A DNA stretch of 64,000 bases from Pseudoramibacter alactolyticus (GTDB lineage: Bacteria > Bacillota > Clostridia > Eubacteriales > Eubacteriaceae). The notes beneath the pieces are model-generated. The model did not search any database. It worked only from the letters and a program-made list of their open reading frames with translations, and had not been told where the DNA came from. Shown here piece after piece: positions 62,601 to 64,000 of the stretch; the first letter of the stretch is position 1, and each line of letters opens with the position of its first letter. The translations under genes were made by a program, and so were the position numbers. The stretch lies in the NCBI RefSeq assembly GCF_050908235.1, contig NZ_CP194340.1. The stretch is one strand, 5' to 3'.

Positions 62601-63097
62601 TGAACGGCATAAAGCTTACTATTGTAATAAGCGCTGTTGCCCAATGTTTGAAGACTGGCGGGCATTTTGGCAAATTCGATGCCGCTGGAATAAAAGGCTT
62701 TGTCGCCGATGCTTGTGATTCCTTCAGGCAGCGCGACATATTGAAGGGCTGAACAGCCATTAAAAGCATTGCTGCCGATTGTTTTAAGCCCCTTTCTCAT
62801 CGTAACCGTTCTTAGCGCGGAGCAATGATAAAAGGCGCTACTGTCGATGGTTGTGACGCTGTCCGGGATTTTAACCTCGGTGATGGGTTTGCCAGCAAAA
62901 GCTGAAGCGCCGATGGTTTTAACGCCGTCTGGAATGACGGCGACGGTGCCCGATCCGGTGTATTGGGTGAGTGTGCCGCTACTGTCGATGGCAAAATCGC
63001 TGTCGGCCTTTGCTGTGGGCACAAATATCTGGAGCATCGCCAGACAGAGAATCAAGGTGAAGATGCCGATTCGGTTGTGTTTTAATATTTTCATCAT
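59663..63097 (-). CDS. BspA-type leucine-rich-repeat wall protein with SPHTG sorting signal
   Basis: A 1144-residue surface protein. A Sec signal (FTLILCLAMLQIFVPTAKA) is followed by LRR_5/BspA repeats at about 50-210 and 360-880 (IPDSVTTIDSSAF, LPEGITSIGDKAF style), separated by a Big_2-like Ig fold at about 279-350 (YISSNPDIASVDDTGRI). Residues 880-1090 are an uncharacterised beta-rich stem. The end is SPHTGDAND (1101-1109), a hydrophobic helix and a KNPKPDASHKK tail: a sorting signal with S instead of L. BspA proteins act in adhesion. The SP-x-TG form is recognised by class B sortases in Clostridia. GAAGG precedes the ATG. Confidence 0.92.
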   Translation of the reverse strand: MMKILKHNRIGIFTLILCLAMLQIFVPTAKADSDFAIDSSGTLTQYTGSGTVAVIPDGVKTIGASAFAGKPITEVKIPDSVTTIDSSAFYHCSALRTVTMRKGLKTIGSNAFNGCSALQYVALPEGITSIGDKAFYSSGIEFAKMPASLQTLGNSAYYNSKLYAVHLNDGLKTIGKTPFSSCYNLRGVNVPASVTAIGDCLTDDMGSAFTWVRFENDATVIPANPTETWTATTYYGGDPSTLKTKYDAIYAQNNQTKINFKNKSAFRFLNTFAFDTSSLTLQAGDSHTLTLKKAPADATDTRVHYISSNPDIASVDDTGRIQTKKTGSLTIMAAAADGHLATVNVTVKAAEGELFKIDKNGVLLDYYGHDTKITIPDNVKKIAASAFQGKAITQITLGKKVTAIEDGAFKGCTALVSVDTSNAAELDHIGRSAFENCTALTSLSVPASVTAIGDSAFKGCKALKRVTIPADSPVTRIEPATFSGCSQLQSFTLPKKCRTIGDYAFAFTTALSKFTFAKGSALTTIGRSAFASAGLHSLELPEGLQSVDTQAFTSTDALTRIAFPASFKGPANGSFPKLFDINDAHNTSILKQIVFAKGNARYHDFEGSVYEGTTLVYAAPGIKDLRLEKGTTAIGPGVASVHDHLKSVTMSEGVQRIGSAAFANCFEVEKIHLSDSIETIDDAAFLGCESLKEINVPKRLKKIGGLAFYELENLKSIEIPDGVTQINSYAVSGLDNAKHVIYSRHITDVARCGSAFFPNAEELYLPETLKSVGMQGFAAWSKITHLELPVSLKSVGDEAFKSANQLRSIYIPGGTNLGRDVFSLNIGHRITVFTHHPNASITALAKNNNVQLVDLDYQKTTQNNRKIEIQQLENLLTAGNQNHHFVLTVKEKKPDAGESLHLRVSATDNGQTLDKPDAPLKAVIELTPEQEKYAYDVYLKNGNHYTNLTANRLARFIRAELPAFGDIVLVPAGHDPREPLTLLESPNNAWTRQNPVGLRFRVNSNLRNFTSAYLNGTDAAHRIDPKHYALKSGSTILTLDPKYLRTLKPGRHTLFLAFKSDDAYQGGVITTNFNISLTPAHTSIPFQRPTATSVHFPKARSPHTGDANDAAPWLFLLAASALLGGFGCKNLRPKNPKPDASHKK

Positions 63098-63157
63098 GGA
63101 CCTTCCTTCAAAAAGATTTAGCAGAAAAATAAGCCATGGCTAACAAAACTTAAAATT

Positions 63158-63186
63158 ATATTAACAGCTTGACGGAGGGATGTCAA
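63158..63186 (-). promoter_or_regulatory. Promoter of the LRR wall-protein gene
   Basis: On the minus strand TTGACA, a 17-nt spacer and TAATAT (an overlapping TATAAT gives a 20-nt spacer), with a leader of about 55 nt. Confidence 0.7.
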
Positions 63187-63288
63187 TATTTTCAGGCTTA
63201 AAAATTTTAGAGAGGACTACGAATTGCCATTAAAAAACACCTTTGCCAATAATGGCAGAGACGTCAGGTTGAAATCTGCAATTTATCT

Positions 63289-63554
63289 TTACGACACGCG
63301 ATTAATGGCCTCCATCTGGACGGGTTTATCTGCGCGGCCGGCCACCGCAGGTGAGTGGATTACAACACTCACACATTTGCCTTGCCGGACCAGGTCCGTT
63401 AAAACGTCGCTGATAGCGGCCTGGGTGTGTGCGTCCAGGCTGCCGGTGGGCTCGTATGTCAGGATGATCTCGGACTCATAGGAAAGGGCCCGGGCGATGA
63501 CGGCGCGCTGCTGACGTTTTAAATTGAGGTGATTGCATAGATCGGCGGCCGCCC
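63289..63554 (-). pseudogene. Relic of an ABC-transporter ATPase gene (C-terminal part)
   Basis: On the minus strand one frame reads LKRQQRAVIARALSYESEII, LTYEPTGSLDAHTQAAISD and VVIHSPAVAGRADK, ending at TAA 63289-63291. This matches the C-terminal half of a MacB/LolD-type ATPase: signature remnant, Walker B, D-loop and H-loop His. The signature glycines are missing and the Walker B Asp is Tyr (LTYEP in place of LADEP). No Walker A, start codon or ribosome site remains. The rest of 63098-63288 has only a promoter. Confidence 0.75.
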
Positions 63555-63563
63555 AAAAAACTT

Positions 63564-63598
63564 AAAAAGGCCGTCACAGATTATCTGTGACAGCCTTA
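63564..63598 (-). terminator. Terminator of the DUF1667 gene
   Basis: On the minus strand a long stem TGTCACAGAT/ATCTGTGACG with AAGGC/GCCTT outer pairs is followed by T5. Confidence 0.85.
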
Positions 63599-63614
63599 AG
63601 GATTCACCTTTGAC

Positions 63615-63974
63615 CTAAACCGCGGGCATGGTCTTAGTGGCCACGATGTCGATACCGGTGCCGCACACGTCTTTGAGCACCACGTCGCCCATTTTTACCG
63701 GGGCCTTCACGACAACCTTGGCGAGTTCCGTCATGCAGTCGAAGATCTTGCCCTTCGGAATTTCCCGGGCGGTTTTCACCGGCAGGCGGTGAAGCATGGC
63801 CCCTTTGATGACCACCGTCGACGGCACAATGCGTCTTGGGTCGGTCATTTCCTGGATGCCGTAGCGTTCGCCGTTCTTGCAGGAGTTGCCCGTGACCGTC
63901 CAGTTGTCGCCTTCCCCCTCAACGGTCAGGTGGCAGCCCATCGGACAGGCAATGCAAGTCATTTCTTTTTTCAT
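63615..63974 (-). CDS. DUF1667 domain protein
   Basis: A 119-residue protein. The N-terminal cysteine cluster CIACPMGCHLTVEGEGD, then SCKNGERYGIQEMTDPRR, and a C-terminal VGDVVLKDVCGTGIDIVATK all match DUF1667, a small protein that normally accompanies an anaerobic glycerol-3-phosphate dehydrogenase or FAD-oxidoreductase pair and may carry a Cys-ligated cluster. GAAGGAGG precedes ATG 63974. The upstream gene stop is directly adjacent, so this is the last gene of an operon extending beyond the window, with a terminator after it. Confidence 0.9.
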   Translation of the reverse strand: MKKEMTCIACPMGCHLTVEGEGDNWTVTGNSCKNGERYGIQEMTDPRRIVPSTVVIKGAMLHRLPVKTAREIPKGKIFDCMTELAKVVVKAPVKMGDVVLKDVCGTGIDIVATKTMPAV

Positions 63975-64000
63975 TTATTTAGCCTCCTTCGGTTCCACGA
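63975..64000 (-). CDS. 3' end of an upstream operon gene, cut by window edge
   Basis: On the minus strand a frame ending in VEPKEAK then TAA abuts the DUF1667 ATG. DUF1667 genes usually follow an FAD-dependent oxidoreductase, so this is probably its C-terminus, but only eight codons are visible. Confidence 0.4.

Overview
The window comes from a low-GC-phylum (Firmicutes/Clostridia) chromosome with an unusually GC-rich coding style: third positions are mostly G or C. The gene content points to a strict anaerobe of the Eubacteriaceae type. It includes a butyryl-CoA:acetate-type CoA-transferase, meso-diaminopimelate dehydrogenase, type III glutamine synthetase, class I fructose-bisphosphate aldolase, PyrI plus PyrK/PyrD1B pyrimidine enzymes, DUF1858 and DUF1667 proteins, and a T-box leader. 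A relative of Pseudoramibacter or Eubacterium limosum is my best guess, by inference only. I saw no rRNA, tRNA, CRISPR array or phage module.

Layout. 1-10.2 kb: an EamA permease cut by the left edge, a small unknown protein, MntP, a D-2-hydroxyacid dehydrogenase, a PAS/GGDEF-like protein with a degenerate signature, endonuclease IV, a CDF metal transporter, an EFR1 flavodoxin-ferredoxin, an esterase, and an SSS symporter behind a T-box leader. 10.4-20.5 kb: a NagD-type HAD phosphatase, DUF2809, a purine permease, the CoA-transferase plus Ddh pair, a lipid kinase, DUF1858, a Cof-type HAD phosphatase, a secreted basic protein, AzlCD and TatD. 20.6-22.2 kb: an unusual fusion of an uncharacterised N-terminal region, four TYGGNA repeats and a gamma-carbonic-anhydrase domain. 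22.4-28 kb: a compact pyrBICFKD operon for UMP synthesis, followed by a PfpI protein and a frameshifted class B sortase.

28.8-37.5 kb is the accessory region. It holds an intact IS200-type element, an XRE membrane regulator, a decayed second IS200 copy in inverted orientation, and an AT-rich island (about 31.0-35.9 kb) with two overlapping exporter-fold ABC genes divergent from an AraC regulator. An IS3-family element has inserted into the loop of a rho-independent terminator.

37.6-64 kb returns to core genes: an iron-dependent alcohol dehydrogenase, aldolase, GlnN, then an operon containing an EVE-like/PD-(D/E)XK nuclease-like protein, a radical SAM protein and an SDR. After these come purA, carAB, a thioesterase, a large membrane protein, folC with 5-formyl-THF cyclo-ligase, DUF1638, ftsX without ftsE, an EnvC-like M23 peptidase that seems to use an ATC start, a BspA-type leucine-rich-repeat wall protein ending in an SPHTG sorting signal, an ABC ATPase relic, and DUF1667.

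Functional links. carAB and pyrBICFKD together form the complete route to UMP, although the loci are about 20 kb apart. FtsX and the M23 protein probably form a division-linked wall-hydrolase module. The SPHTG protein is a plausible substrate for a class B sortase, but the only sortase in view is frameshifted at an A8 tract. The most novel-looking items are the TYGGNA/carbonic-anhydrase fusion and the EVE-like/PD-(D/E)XK protein, a candidate modification-dependent restriction factor.
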